From Candidatus Magnetomicrobium cryptolimnococcus (GTDB taxonomy: Bacteria; Nitrospirota; Thermodesulfovibrionia; Thermodesulfovibrionales; Magnetobacteriaceae): 64,000 bases of DNA. The notes beneath the pieces were generated by a model, which saw only the letters and a list, made by a program, of their open reading frames with translations, had not been told where the DNA came from and ran no database searches. The number at the start of each line of letters is the position of its first letter. Within the stretch, counting starts at the first letter, position 1. A program made the translations under genes and the position numbers. This document shows positions 34,608 to 44,309 of this stretch, one piece after another. The stretch covers positions 1 to 64,000 of the forward strand of contig JAGYWI010000008.1 in assembly GCA_018606805.1 (NCBI GenBank). Direction: 5' to 3'.

Positions 34608-35423
34608 ATGGATAGTGCAATGGAGCATGGTGTGAGTGCGGCTCATGGTGACCATGGCCACCATCACGAAGTGGAATTGAGTATTTGGCCCTTGATTGTA
34701 TCAGTTGGCGGATTTCTCATTCCTCTATCTTTTATTATGGCGTTTCCTTGGGGAATGTCTTCCATTGGTATGTTACTTTCAGGAGTGGCTGTTGTTGTGT
34801 TAATAGGTGGGCTTTTTGGCTGGACTAATGAAATTTATGCCAATAAGAAAGATGTAGGGTTAAGTAAGGTTGCTATTGTTATCTTTATTTTGTCGGAAGC
34901 AGCTTTATTTGGTGGATTATTTGGTGGTTATTTATATAGCATGTTACCGGCTGATAATTGGCCGCCACTAAATACACCAGAGGGGGTGCCGCCGCTTGGG
35001 CTTGCTATTATACTTAGTGTTTTTCTTATAACATCCAGTTTTACCATTCATATTGGTGAAGAGAAGCTTGAGCATGGAGATGCTGGTGGCTATAAGACTT
35101 GGTTGATTGTTACAATAATTTTAGGTGCCTTATTTGCTTTGTTAATGGCTTATGAGTGGTTTGAGCTTATTCACGAAAAGGGCTTTTATATTTCTCTAAA
35201 CACGTATTCGACTTTCTTTTTTACAATAACTGGTTTTCATGCCTCACACGTTATTGTTGGGTTAGTTATGCAGATTTTTTGTGTGCTAATGACTAAAAGC
35301 TTTACAAAGGAAAAACACACCCTTGCAAAGACGACTGGTCTTTATTGGCATTTTGTTGATGGTATATGGCTTTTAGTTGTATCGTTAATATATATAATCC
35401 CATATTTCAAAGTAGGCCAATAA
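34608..35423 (+). CDS. coxC: Cytochrome c oxidase subunit III
   Basis: The 271-residue protein has seven predicted helices and subunit III motifs: ILSEAALFGGLFGGYLY, FTITGFHASHVIVGLVMQ and TGLYWHFVDGIWLLVVSLIYI. The N-terminus has a His-rich stretch (HGDHGHHHE). It precedes sco-coxB-coxA, an unusual order compared with coxBAC. ACGGAGGTT lies before the ATG. Confidence 0.93.
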   Translation: MDSAMEHGVSAAHGDHGHHHEVELSIWPLIVSVGGFLIPLSFIMAFPWGMSSIGMLLSGVAVVVLIGGLFGWTNEIYANKKDVGLSKVAIVIFILSEAALFGGLFGGYLYSMLPADNWPPLNTPEGVPPLGLAIILSVFLITSSFTIHIGEEKLEHGDAGGYKTWLIVTIILGALFALLMAYEWFELIHEKGFYISLNTYSTFFFTITGFHASHVIVGLVMQIFCVLMTKSFTKEKHTLAKTTGLYWHFVDGIWLLVVSLIYIIPYFKVGQ

Positions 35424-35426
35424 GTA

Positions 35427-36287
35427 ATGAGGGTTTGGTTTAGGATATTATTGGTGGTTGTGCTTATGATGGCGGTGGAGGCTAGCGCTTTTCAGCCGCC
35501 TACGACTGAGTCTACCTTTGATCCTTCTATAATGAAGATAAATGAAGATAATTTTTTAGGTAAGACTGTACCTGAGATAAGCATGGTTGATTCAGAAGGT
35601 AGGGCGCTTAGTATGAGTGGTTTTTTAGGTAAACCGCTAGTTATATCCCTAATTTATTACAAATGTGTAGCCTCATGTCCTGTTTTAAACGAAGGATTAA
35701 GTGAGGCGCTTAGTGATATAAATCTTAGACTTGCTGAAGATTACAATGTGTTGACGTTAAGCTTTAGGGAGTCTGAGACAGTAGAGGATGCTTCTCAGTT
35801 TAAGAAAAAACTCCAGATTAAAATGAAGGATAAGATTCCTGCTAATTTTGATAAATGGGTTTTTGCAACTTCAACAAAGGATGACATTAAGAAGTTTACA
35901 GATGCCCTTGGCTACCGCTTTTTTTATTCAACTCAGGACAGTGTATACGTTCATCCGAATGTGTACATTTTTATTTCACCCAAAGGCAAGATAACTCGTT
36001 ATCTCTTTGGATTATTTCCAATTTCTGATGATATAAAGATAGCTTTGATTGAAGCTGCTGATGGTAAGATAGGCAAGTCTGATATTATAAATGCCTTCAC
36101 GCTTGCTTGTTTTAAGTATGATGCGCACTTGGGGGGGTATAAACTTAATCTGCCATTTATTGTCGGCATGATTAGCATAGCTATAGCTATGGTTACAGCG
36201 GTTATAGTGTTTTTATATGCCTTGAAACTGAAGAAGCAAAAAAAAGGCGTTGACAAAAAACATAATTTGGAGGTTACTAATGTATAA
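35427..36287 (+). CDS. sco: SCO1/SenC copper chaperone
   Basis: The 286-residue protein has a signal peptide (about 1-21), a thioredoxin fold with the copper-binding KCVASCP (CxxxC) and the third ligand His in DSVYVHPNVYIF, and a C-terminal membrane helix (about 241-266). SCO proteins deliver copper to the CuA site of subunit II, whose gene overlaps its last codons. The C-terminal anchor is less usual than an N-terminal one. Confidence 0.92.
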   Translation: MRVWFRILLVVVLMMAVEASAFQPPTTESTFDPSIMKINEDNFLGKTVPEISMVDSEGRALSMSGFLGKPLVISLIYYKCVASCPVLNEGLSEALSDINLRLAEDYNVLTLSFRESETVEDASQFKKKLQIKMKDKIPANFDKWVFATSTKDDIKKFTDALGYRFFYSTQDSVYVHPNVYIFISPKGKITRYLFGLFPISDDIKIALIEAADGKIGKSDIINAFTLACFKYDAHLGGYKLNLPFIVGMISIAIAMVTAVIVFLYALKLKKQKKGVDKKHNLEVTNV

Positions 36288-37251
36288 AAAGTTATTAACA
36301 ACCATTATAATGTTAATGGCGCTTATAGTGCCAGCGACGATGGTTTTTGGTGGTGAACGGGTGGCAGACCCAGCTGCTGGCTGGGATAAGCATTACCATT
36401 TCTTTGGAGTTGTGGGGTTTTTGATATTTGTAATTGTGTTTGTACCGCTTCTGTACTTTGTTTTTAAATATAGAAGAACGAGTGAAAATCATACTGGTGC
36501 ATACATTGAAGGTAACACTGGTTTGGAGATTATGTGGACGGCAATACCGGTTGTTATAATAGTGCTTTTGGGTGTGCAGACTTGGGCGCTTTTTAATGAG
36601 TATAGGTCGGTGCCTGCCAATGCGCATGAGGTTAAGGTGGAGGCATATCAGTACGGATTTAAGATGGTATCACCGGAGGGGATTGAAACAGATGGGGAGT
36701 TTACCGTGCCAGCTGGACCGGTTAAGTTAAATATGACAAGCAGGGATGTTATACATGACTTTGCAGTGCCGGCCTTTAGGGTGCGTGAAGATACTGTGCC
36801 CGGTAGGTGGACATATATGTGGTTTAATGCTAGTAAAGAAGGCACGTATCAGGTGTATTGTGCTGAGTTATGTGGGCCGGGGCATTCTTTAATGCTTGCA
36901 AAGTTAAATGTAGTTAGCAAGGCACAGTATGCTAAATGGGTTGAAGAAAATAAGATGAAGGCTCAGACGATGACACCTGTTGAGAGAGGCGAAAAATTGG
37001 CTAAGCAGTGTATTGGATGTCATTCTTTGGATGGCTCACCGGCAGCAGGACCTACCCTTAAGGGATTATTTAACAGTGATACTAAACTTGCAGATGGTAG
37101 TGTTGTTAAAACCGATGTAGCTTTTCTTAAAAAGAAGATAAAAGCTCCAAAAAACAACTTAGTTGATGGTTATCCACCGATGATGCCGCCCTATAGTTTT
37201 ACTGATGATGAGTTAAATGCCGTAGTTGAGTATATAAAGTCATTAAAATAA
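36280..37251 (+). CDS. coxB: Cytochrome c oxidase subunit II with fused cytochrome c (caa3 type)
   Basis: The ATG at 36280 (323 residues; TTGGAGG upstream) is preferred over the TTG at 36250. There is a signal peptide, two membrane helices (about 37-60 and 82-103) and a cupredoxin domain with VIHDFAVPAFRVREDTVPGR and YCAELCGPGHSLM, which together give a complete CuA site. A C-terminal cytochrome c domain has CIGCHSLDG and the axial Met region PPMMPPYSF. Electrons enter from periplasmic cytochromes. It overlaps sco by eight bases. Confidence 0.94.
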   Translation: MYKKLLTTIIMLMALIVPATMVFGGERVADPAAGWDKHYHFFGVVGFLIFVIVFVPLLYFVFKYRRTSENHTGAYIEGNTGLEIMWTAIPVVIIVLLGVQTWALFNEYRSVPANAHEVKVEAYQYGFKMVSPEGIETDGEFTVPAGPVKLNMTSRDVIHDFAVPAFRVREDTVPGRWTYMWFNASKEGTYQVYCAELCGPGHSLMLAKLNVVSKAQYAKWVEENKMKAQTMTPVERGEKLAKQCIGCHSLDGSPAAGPTLKGLFNSDTKLADGSVVKTDVAFLKKKIKAPKNNLVDGYPPMMPPYSFTDDELNAVVEYIKSLK

Positions 37252-37280
37252 AATATATAATAAAGTAAGGAGGTAAAATA

Positions 37281-38906
37281 ATGGGTAAACCTGAACCAAC
37301 AGGGATCAAGGCGTGGATATTTACGACTGATCACAAGAAAATAGCGGTACTTTATCTAGTAACATCTTTAGTATTTTTTGTCGTGGGGCTGCTACTTGCT
37401 ATAATAATGAGGACAAAGCTTTTAGTACCGGATAGAGAGTTTTTAATATCAAATGAGCTATACAACGTATTTTTCACAATTCATGGTGCGGCTATGGTTT
37501 TGTTTTGGATGATACCAGTACTTTTAGGGTTTTTTGCTAACTACCTGATTCCTTTAATGATAGGGGCTCACGACGTAGCCTTTCCGAGGGTAAATGCCCT
37601 TAGTTATTGGATGTATGTTGGTGCTTGTTTGATTGCAGTATTGGGGTTGGTACTACCTGGTCGGCTTGATATTGGCTGGACTGGTTATCCGCCATATTCG
37701 GTAACTGGTCCTGCTAACACTGCTTTGTATGTCTTTGCTGTGCATCTTTTGGGTGCTTCCAGTATATCTGGTGCTGTTAATTTTATTACAACAATAATAA
37801 CGTTAAGAGCCCCCGGCATGACATGGGGACGATTAAACCTGACAGTTTGGGGGATTTTTGGCTCTTTTATAATTCAGTTAATAGGTGTTCCTGTGCTTGC
37901 AGCGGCTGTTACGCTTTTGCTGTTTGACAAGTATTTAGGAACTCATTTTTATGACACCAACGGTGGTAATCCACTTCTTTACCAGCATTTATTCTGGTTT
38001 TATGCCCACCCGGCTGTTTATGTTGTTGCTCTACCTGTTTTTGGCATAGTGTCTGATATAGTTTCCACGTTTGCAAGAAAGAGGATATTTGGCTATACCA
38101 GTATGGTTATTGCTATGATGATAATAACCGTCCTTGGCTTTGAAGTATGGGTGCATCATCTGTATGTGGCAGGTACGCTTAACTGGTCTCGTATAGTGTT
38201 TATGTGGGGTACTATTTTAATAGGTGTTCCTACTGGTATAAAGGTATTCAACTGGCTTGCTACACTGCATAAGGGCTCTATTGATTTAAAAACCCCCATG
38301 CTTTACGCCCTTGGGTTTATAGCATTGTTTACAATTGGTGGTATCACTGGTATTGCAAACGGTCTGGTTGGTTTTGATATACATGTGCATGACACCCACT
38401 GGGTTGTTGCTCATTTCCACTATGTATTAGCGCTTAGTATGTCAATGTTAGTGCTTGGTGGTATTTACTACTGGTTTCCAAAGATGACTGGTAAGATGTA
38501 TGATGAAAAATTAGGCCAGTTGGGATTTTGGTTAACCTTAGTTGGTGCATTAATTGCCTTCTTCCCACACTTTATGATGGGGGTAGACGGTATACCAAGA
38601 AGATATGCCATATTGCCGGCTGAGTATACTGGTATGATTCGCATATCAAGTCTATTTTCATATATAGCGATAGCTGGTTTTTTTATAACTATATGGAATT
38701 ACATCAAATCTGCCAGAAGTGGTGCACCAGCTCCGGCTAATCCATGGAATTCACTATCACTTGAGTGGACTATTCCATCGCCACCGCCATTTTACAATTT
38801 TGAAAAGATACCTGTTATAACATCAGACCCTTATGAATATGGTAAACCGGAAGGGCATGGGGAAGAAAAAGGGGCTGTTGGTGGACATGCAGCTCATCAC
38901 CATTAA
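37281..38906 (+). CDS. coxA: Cytochrome c oxidase subunit I (haem-copper A family)
   Basis: The 541-residue subunit I has the haem and CuB ligands: His68 (FTIHGAAM), His243 and cross-linked Tyr247 (YAHPAVY), His292-His293 (WVHHLY), His378 and His380 (VAHFHYV). The K-channel Lys321 (PTGIK) is present. The helix-VI Glu of A1 enzymes (HPEVY) is Ala245, and the Tyr-Ser pair of A2 enzymes reads Tyr-Ala. The C-terminus is His-rich (GHAAHHH). It should reduce oxygen and pump or take up protons. AAGGAGG stands before the ATG. Confidence 0.95.
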   Translation: MGKPEPTGIKAWIFTTDHKKIAVLYLVTSLVFFVVGLLLAIIMRTKLLVPDREFLISNELYNVFFTIHGAAMVLFWMIPVLLGFFANYLIPLMIGAHDVAFPRVNALSYWMYVGACLIAVLGLVLPGRLDIGWTGYPPYSVTGPANTALYVFAVHLLGASSISGAVNFITTIITLRAPGMTWGRLNLTVWGIFGSFIIQLIGVPVLAAAVTLLLFDKYLGTHFYDTNGGNPLLYQHLFWFYAHPAVYVVALPVFGIVSDIVSTFARKRIFGYTSMVIAMMIITVLGFEVWVHHLYVAGTLNWSRIVFMWGTILIGVPTGIKVFNWLATLHKGSIDLKTPMLYALGFIALFTIGGITGIANGLVGFDIHVHDTHWVVAHFHYVLALSMSMLVLGGIYYWFPKMTGKMYDEKLGQLGFWLTLVGALIAFFPHFMMGVDGIPRRYAILPAEYTGMIRISSLFSYIAIAGFFITIWNYIKSARSGAPAPANPWNSLSLEWTIPSPPPFYNFEKIPVITSDPYEYGKPEGHGEEKGAVGGHAAHHH

Positions 38907-38962
38907 TATTAATATGTTGTTTAAAGTAGTAATGATTTGTTAATTTAATTAAGGATAAAATA

Positions 38963-39001
38963 GAGGGGGTTGCTTTAGAAGCGCGCAGCCCTCTCGTTTT
39001 T
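38963..39001 (+). terminator. Terminator after coxA
   Basis: GAGGG pairs with CCCTC and TTGC with GCAG around a short bulge and loop, followed by six T. It closes the coxC-sco-coxB-coxA transcript before ctaB. Confidence 0.65.
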
Positions 39002-39065
39002 TAATTAAAATCTTGATTAAGGGATATATGGCATATAAACAAGCAAATAAAGGCGGGGTTGTTTT

Positions 39066-39920
39066 ATGGCAATAGTAGATTATATTAAGGTAACCGGTCC
39101 AAGAATAAACCTCCTTGTGATAGTTACGGGTTTTGTTGGAATGTGGATAGGGGCAAAGGGAATGCCAGAAAGTGGCATTTTGTTTTGGGGGCTTTTAGGA
39201 CTTTCACTGGCTTCTGCAGGGGCTTCGGTATTTAATAATTATTATGACAGGGATATTGATGCTCTTATGGGTAGAACTAAGAATCGCCCGCTTCCTTGCG
39301 GTCGGATTAGTAGAGTAGGGGTGTTTTTCTATGCCTTCATGCTTTCGGCTACAGCATTTTCTATATTAGCGGTTTTTGTAAACGGTATATCTGCTTTGCT
39401 TTCTTTGTTTGCTGTGGTGGTTTATTCTTTTTTGTACACGGTTATTATGAAACGGCATACGCCACTTGCTACGGAAATAGGCGGGATTGCCGGTGCTATG
39501 CCGCCTGTTATTGGTTGGGTGGCTGTGCAGGGGCATATAGGGATTGAGGCGGTTTTGTTATTTTTAATAATGTTATTGTGGCAGCCGCCGCATTTTTGGG
39601 CATTGGCTCTTAATTATAAGGATGATTATAAAAGGGCAGGGGTGCCGGTTATGCCTGTTGCTAAAACAGATGAGGAAACCATAAATCGTTCCTTTATCTA
39701 TGTGATATTGCTTGTTATAGCAAGTCTCATTCCGTATATTATACATATGGCTGGTTTATTGTATTTTTATATTACATTAGCCTTGGGTATGTTTTATATT
39801 TATTTGTATTTAAAGGTAATCTTTACAAAAGTGGATTTAAATAGACAATTGTTTAGATATTCGATAGTTTATCTTTCGTTTAGTTTTGTAGTAATGGCAG
39901 TGGATATTTCTATTAAATAA
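39066..39920 (+). CDS. ctaB: Protohaem IX farnesyltransferase CtaB
   Basis: The 284-residue polytopic enzyme adds a farnesyl group to haem b, giving haem o for the oxidase. The prenyltransferase motifs are NNYYDRDIDALMGRTKNRPL (first Asp-rich site) and the later YKDDYKRAGVPVMP; LWQPPHFWALALNYKDD is diagnostic. No ctaA (haem A synthase) is present in the window. Confidence 0.94.
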   Translation: MAIVDYIKVTGPRINLLVIVTGFVGMWIGAKGMPESGILFWGLLGLSLASAGASVFNNYYDRDIDALMGRTKNRPLPCGRISRVGVFFYAFMLSATAFSILAVFVNGISALLSLFAVVVYSFLYTVIMKRHTPLATEIGGIAGAMPPVIGWVAVQGHIGIEAVLLFLIMLLWQPPHFWALALNYKDDYKRAGVPVMPVAKTDEETINRSFIYVILLVIASLIPYIIHMAGLLYFYITLALGMFYIYLYLKVIFTKVDLNRQLFRYSIVYLSFSFVVMAVDISIK

Positions 39921-39985
39921 TTATATTTAGTTTTGAATATTTTGAGCATTCATGCTCATAATGAATATAAAGGGGTTTATTATTT

Positions 39986-41350
39986 ATGTTAAGCAAATAT
40001 GGTTTTAAGGTACCATCTGGGTCGGCTGGGCGTTTAGCCTTGGGGTGGTTTTTACTTGGGGTTTTGTCCCTTTTACTTGCAGGGTTACTGGCACTTTCTC
40101 TTGTGCTTTCAAGGATGCCTATGGTGCAGGAGTATGTGCCTTTTTTAAATGACTTTCATGTGTTGTTAGTTGTGCATGTGGATTTATCAGTACTAATATG
40201 GTTTATATCTTTTGCTGGTGTTTTTTGGTGTATTGCCTCAACTGATAAGATAATGTGGCTTGGCTGGACTGCTTTGTTTTTTTCTTCATTAGGTACAATA
40301 CTGATAGCGTTGTGTCCTTTTGTTGGGGCTTCTAATCCATTGATGAATAATTACATACCTGTTTTAAATGATAGTCTATTTTTAACTGGGCTTTTTATAT
40401 TTGCCTTTGGATTTACTTTACATATAACTTGGGCATTACTTACGATAAGACCCTTTGGTGGGCTTTTAACGGGTGAGGGGATTTTGCGTTATGGTAGTTA
40501 TATGGGTGCTATCACGGCTGCTTTAAGCCTTGTGGCATTTATATGGTCATATCTGCAAGCTCCGCTTTCATATGAACCGCATCCGTATTATGAGGTACTT
40601 TTTTGGGGAAGTGGGCATATCTTGCAGTTTGTACACACTATAATGATGCTTGTAGCGTGGCTTTGGCTAGTTAGCCTTGCTAATATTAATGTTAAGCTTG
40701 GACCTAAACTTTTGATTGTACTTTTTACGTCCTTTCCTGTAGTATCTTTAGTAGGGCTTTTTACATACCCATTTTTTGATGTTACGACCTCCGCACATAG
40801 GGAGATTTTTACTATTGTTATGCAATACGGAATGGGTTTGCCTGTGGTTATAATTGCAGCCTATGTGGTTGCAGGGGTTTTTTATAGTAATGATTATGAA
40901 GATAAAGGTATAAAGTATTTAAAATCAGCTATTATAAGTTCACTTGGTCTGTTTATCGCTGGTGGTGTTATTGGTTATTTGATAAAGGGTGTAAATGTTA
41001 CAATACCAGCCCACTATCATGGTGTGATTGTGGGTGTTACTATTGCTTTTATGGGGCTATCCTATTATTTGCTGCCAGCCCTTGGCTTTAGAACGCCAAA
41101 GGGGAAGATTGTTGAACTACAGCCATATATATACGGTGGTGGCCAATTATTGAGCATAATAGGGCTTACTATTGCAGGTGGTTACGGTGTGCAACGTAAG
41201 GTTGCAGGGGTTGTGCAGGGGTTAGATTCATTTAAAAAGATTTTCAGTATGGGTTTAATGGGTATTGGGGGGGTTATTGCAATTATTGGAGGTATATTAT
41301 TTTTGGTAATTTTATTATATTCGATGAGGCCTTCAAAAAAACTAACCTAA
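39986..41350 (+). CDS. Divergent haem-copper oxidase subunit I-like membrane protein
   Basis: The 454-residue protein has about 12 helices. Positions comparable to subunit I are His64 (VVHVDLSVLIW), His211 and His217 (FWGSGHILQFVHT), a single His270 (TSAHREIF) and His342/His344 (PAHYHGVIVG). The helix-VII His pair needed for CuB and the cross-linked Tyr are not seen. It could hold low-spin haem but probably does not reduce oxygen as usual. It stands between ctaB and the tetrahaem cytochrome genes, so a role in haem handling or electron transfer is likely. Confidence 0.65.
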   Translation: MLSKYGFKVPSGSAGRLALGWFLLGVLSLLLAGLLALSLVLSRMPMVQEYVPFLNDFHVLLVVHVDLSVLIWFISFAGVFWCIASTDKIMWLGWTALFFSSLGTILIALCPFVGASNPLMNNYIPVLNDSLFLTGLFIFAFGFTLHITWALLTIRPFGGLLTGEGILRYGSYMGAITAALSLVAFIWSYLQAPLSYEPHPYYEVLFWGSGHILQFVHTIMMLVAWLWLVSLANINVKLGPKLLIVLFTSFPVVSLVGLFTYPFFDVTTSAHREIFTIVMQYGMGLPVVIIAAYVVAGVFYSNDYEDKGIKYLKSAIISSLGLFIAGGVIGYLIKGVNVTIPAHYHGVIVGVTIAFMGLSYYLLPALGFRTPKGKIVELQPYIYGGGQLLSIIGLTIAGGYGVQRKVAGVVQGLDSFKKIFSMGLMGIGGVIAIIGGILFLVILLYSMRPSKKLT

Positions 41351-41640
41351 AAAAACAATCCAAAATATTAATACGGAGGGGTAAATGATATTATCAGGGT
41401 TTACGTAAGGTGTTTAATATGTTTATAAGAAAGTAAAACTTTAGTATTGAAAATATTTTGTTTTTTAGTCTTTATAGGTGTTTGGTTATACGTTTCATTG
41501 AGTGTTTGATTTGGTGTTAACCTATCAATATGATTTATATGTTAATAATCTTTAACGAATTGACATGGTGTATGGCTGTTGATATAATAATTTTTGTCTT
41601 TTAGAGTCAAATATCAAAGTAATTAAGGAGAATGTAGATA
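41351..41640 (+). promoter_or_regulatory. Intergenic region with sigma-70 promoter for the first cytochrome/NrfD module
   Basis: Within this 290-base gap TTGACA (41560-41565) and TATAAT (41583-41588) are both perfect, 17 bases apart. The upstream part is AT rich with no ORF, and AAGGAG precedes the gene at 41641. Confidence 0.8.
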
Positions 41641-42129
41641 ATGAGTCATGCATGGAGACCGGTTGCTGTAGTTTTTGGTGTTATTCTTTGTATGATGTTT
41701 TTCAGGATGTTGTTTAAACCCAGTGATTTTAAGGCCGCAAACGGGGATTATAAGTATCAGTATCATCGCGTCAAAAGTGAGGACGATTGGAAGAGCTTTA
41801 AGGTTAAACATATGGGAACGGAGTTTTGCGCTGAGTGCCATCCTGACAAGATAGAAATAGTTAAAGGCTCAGGGCATTCAACCGTTAAGTGTGAAAACTG
41901 TCATGCGATGTTTGAGCCATCTAAGAAAGGGCATGAAAAAGTAGACCTTAAAGCTACTAAACAGTACTTGCTTGATATTGGCATAGATAGATCAAGAGAG
42001 CTATGTAAACGATGTCATGCTAAGATTTCCTATAGGCCTCAGGTTGTTAAAATGATAGACCCAAATACCCATAATCAGGGTATTGAGTGTGTAAACTGTC
42101 ATGATGTTCATAGGACTTCATTTAAATAG
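41641..42129 (+). CDS. Membrane-anchored tetrahaem cytochrome c
   Basis: The 162-residue protein has one N-terminal helix (about 7-24) and four CxxCH motifs: CAECH (63), CENCH (84), CKRCH (122) and CVNCH (150). It starts the first of two modules in which a tetrahaem cytochrome, a Tat-exported ferredoxin and an NrfD protein follow one another. Extra His residues (HMGT, GHST, GHEK, NTHNQ, DVHR) may provide bis-His ligation. Confidence 0.9.
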   Translation: MSHAWRPVAVVFGVILCMMFFRMLFKPSDFKAANGDYKYQYHRVKSEDDWKSFKVKHMGTEFCAECHPDKIEIVKGSGHSTVKCENCHAMFEPSKKGHEKVDLKATKQYLLDIGIDRSRELCKRCHAKISYRPQVVKMIDPNTHNQGIECVNCHDVHRTSFK

Positions 42130-42238
42130 CTAATTAGTATAATTTATATGATTGTTTTCAATTGTATTAGCGTATGAGTGTTATTGTTTGTGAGTTTATA
42201 AAAGAAGCAAGTATTTTAAGTATTAAGGAGAATTTGAG

Positions 42239-43015
42239 ATGAGTTTATCCAGAAGAGATTTTCTCAGAATGGGTTTTCTTGCAGTGTGCGGGACAGTTAT
42301 ACCGTTAGGTAGTTTAGAAATATTAAAACCAGAGGCTATGGCTTCGTTAGTGCATCCTTATAGTAAAAGAAAAAGGTGGGCTTATGTAGTAGATACGACA
42401 AAGTGTGTAGGGTGCGGTATGTGTGTCAAGGCCTGTAAGCTTGAAAACGAGATACCCTTTAATGCTGATGTGCAAAGGACGTGGGTTGAACGTTATGTTC
42501 AGTTAAATAGCGGAGAGGTTATAATAGATTCACCAAGGGGCGCGCGGTATGGTTATACCTCTAATGACCCGCAGGGTAGGGCAGTTGAGCAAGATGAAAT
42601 AGCAAAAGGTTTTTTTGTCCCAAAGCTGTGTAATCACTGTGAAAAACCCTCATGTGTTCAGGTGTGCCCTGTAGGGGCTACATATGCAACCCCTGATGGT
42701 GTTGTGCTTGTGGATAGGAAGTGGTGTATTGGGTGTGGTTATTGTATTACGAACTGTCCTTATTTTGCTAGGTTTTTCCATCCGGTAGTCAATACGGCTG
42801 ATAAGTGTACTTTTTGTTACCATAGGATAACTAAGGGGCTAAATCCAGCGTGCGTACAAGCATGTCCATTTGGAGTACGGAAATTCGGGAAGTTAAATGA
42901 CCCGGATAGTGAGGTTTTCAAGATAATCAATACAGAAAGGGTGGCGGTTTTGAAGCCTGAATTTGGAAACGAACCACATGTTTTTTACATTGGTTTAGAT
43001 CATATAGTGAGGTGA
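42239..43015 (+). CDS. Tat-exported [4Fe-4S] ferredoxin subunit (NrfC/PsrB-like)
   Basis: The 258-residue protein starts with a twin-arginine signal (SRRDFLRMGFLAVCG). It has four Cys groups: CVGCGMCVKAC, CNHCEKPSCVQVC, CIGCGYCITNC and CTFC with PACVQAC, enough for four [4Fe-4S] clusters. This is the electron-wire subunit of NrfD-type quinone complexes. It is seven bases from its NrfD partner. The usual molybdopterin subunit is absent. Confidence 0.92.
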   Translation: MSLSRRDFLRMGFLAVCGTVIPLGSLEILKPEAMASLVHPYSKRKRWAYVVDTTKCVGCGMCVKACKLENEIPFNADVQRTWVERYVQLNSGEVIIDSPRGARYGYTSNDPQGRAVEQDEIAKGFFVPKLCNHCEKPSCVQVCPVGATYATPDGVVLVDRKWCIGCGYCITNCPYFARFFHPVVNTADKCTFCYHRITKGLNPACVQACPFGVRKFGKLNDPDSEVFKIINTERVAVLKPEFGNEPHVFYIGLDHIVR

Positions 43016-43022
43016 TAAACTT

Positions 43023-44267
43023 ATGAGTGAACCCATAGAGGGACATCTAGTTCATGGGGCTATTTGGACTATTAAGGAATTATATACATATCCTAACGAG
43101 TATTTATACTGGACGGTACACATTGTTATTTATCCGTTTTTAACTGGTTTGGTGGCAGGGGCTTTTGTCCTTTCATCTTTATATCATGTCTTTGGTAAAA
43201 ATGAGTTAAGGCCGGTGTCTAAGTTTGCATTGGTATTTTCTTTGGCTCTTTTGATTATGGCGCCAACTCCATTGTTATTTCATCTTACAAAACCATGGAG
43301 AGCTCTAAATACTATGCTGACGCCGCATTTTTATTCGGCTATTTCGGCATTTATTTTTGTATATTTAACATATATGAGTATCGTCGTGGCTGAGGTATGG
43401 TTTGTCTTTAGACCATTTATTGTACAGCAGGCACGTGAAAAGACCGGCTACCTTGGCTTGCTTTACAAGGTCTTAACTCTTGGTAGTTATGATGTAAGTG
43501 AAAGGGCACTTGCCTTAGACCATAAAATATCAAAAATCTTGGCAGCTGTTGGTATCCCTGCAGCAGCACTTCTTCATGGATATGTTGGTTTTATCTTTGG
43601 CTCTGTTAAGACAGTGCCACTGTGGAAGACACCATTAATGCCATTTATATTTTTAATGTCAGCCGTTATTTCCGGGCTTGCTATATGTATAGCTACCTAT
43701 ATAGCTGTTATGACATTTAAAAAGACTTACATATGCCTAACAACAGTTAGAAGTATGGGCAAAACCCTTACATTATTTTTAATTATAGCATTTTTGCTTG
43801 AATCCCTAGATATAGTGTTTCATGCGTATACGGCAGAGGAGTTTTGGGCAATACTTAGCGAGATTATCTTCCACAGATTTAGTGTTAACATCTTAGTATT
43901 GCAGTGGGGACTTGGTATGATAGTGCCTTTGGTATTGTTGCTTATTCCAAACGCAGGACTAATAAGGTCGTTCGTAGCGTCGTGTTTGGTTGTCTTTGGT
44001 GTGTTTATGATGCGGTGGGACGTTGTTATTGGAGGGCAGTCTATGTCAAGGAGTCTTGCTGGTTTTATGAAGTTTAAGATGCCCATATTACCAACGAGCA
44101 TTGATGCCTTTAGGGAAGGTTTGATTGTTGTTATATTCTTGCTTGTTATGCCTTTTGTTCTACTTTATGTATTTAACAAGGTCCTTCCTGTCTTTAGGGA
44201 TATATTTACCGAAGAGGAATGTGAGATACATACAAAGGAAATCAGCCGCAAAGAGGCTCATACATAG
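43023..44267 (+). CDS. nrfD: NrfD/PsrC-type quinone-reacting membrane subunit, module 1
   Basis: The 414-residue protein has about ten helices and the NrfD pattern (YPFLTGLVAGAFVLSSLYHVF, LFHLTKPWRALNTMLTPHF, ILAAVGIPAAALLHGYVGFI). It exchanges electrons between the quinone pool and the Fe-S subunit. Its partners are the genes at 41641 and 42239. The symbol marks family membership only. Confidence 0.88.
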   Translation: MSEPIEGHLVHGAIWTIKELYTYPNEYLYWTVHIVIYPFLTGLVAGAFVLSSLYHVFGKNELRPVSKFALVFSLALLIMAPTPLLFHLTKPWRALNTMLTPHFYSAISAFIFVYLTYMSIVVAEVWFVFRPFIVQQAREKTGYLGLLYKVLTLGSYDVSERALALDHKISKILAAVGIPAAALLHGYVGFIFGSVKTVPLWKTPLMPFIFLMSAVISGLAICIATYIAVMTFKKTYICLTTVRSMGKTLTLFLIIAFLLESLDIVFHAYTAEEFWAILSEIIFHRFSVNILVLQWGLGMIVPLVLLLIPNAGLIRSFVASCLVVFGVFMMRWDVVIGGQSMSRSLAGFMKFKMPILPTSIDAFREGLIVVIFLLVMPFVLLYVFNKVLPVFRDIFTEEECEIHTKEISRKEAHT

Positions 44268-44309
44268 CATACATATATAGCAGAGTTAAAGTAGTATTAT
44301 ACTGTTTTT

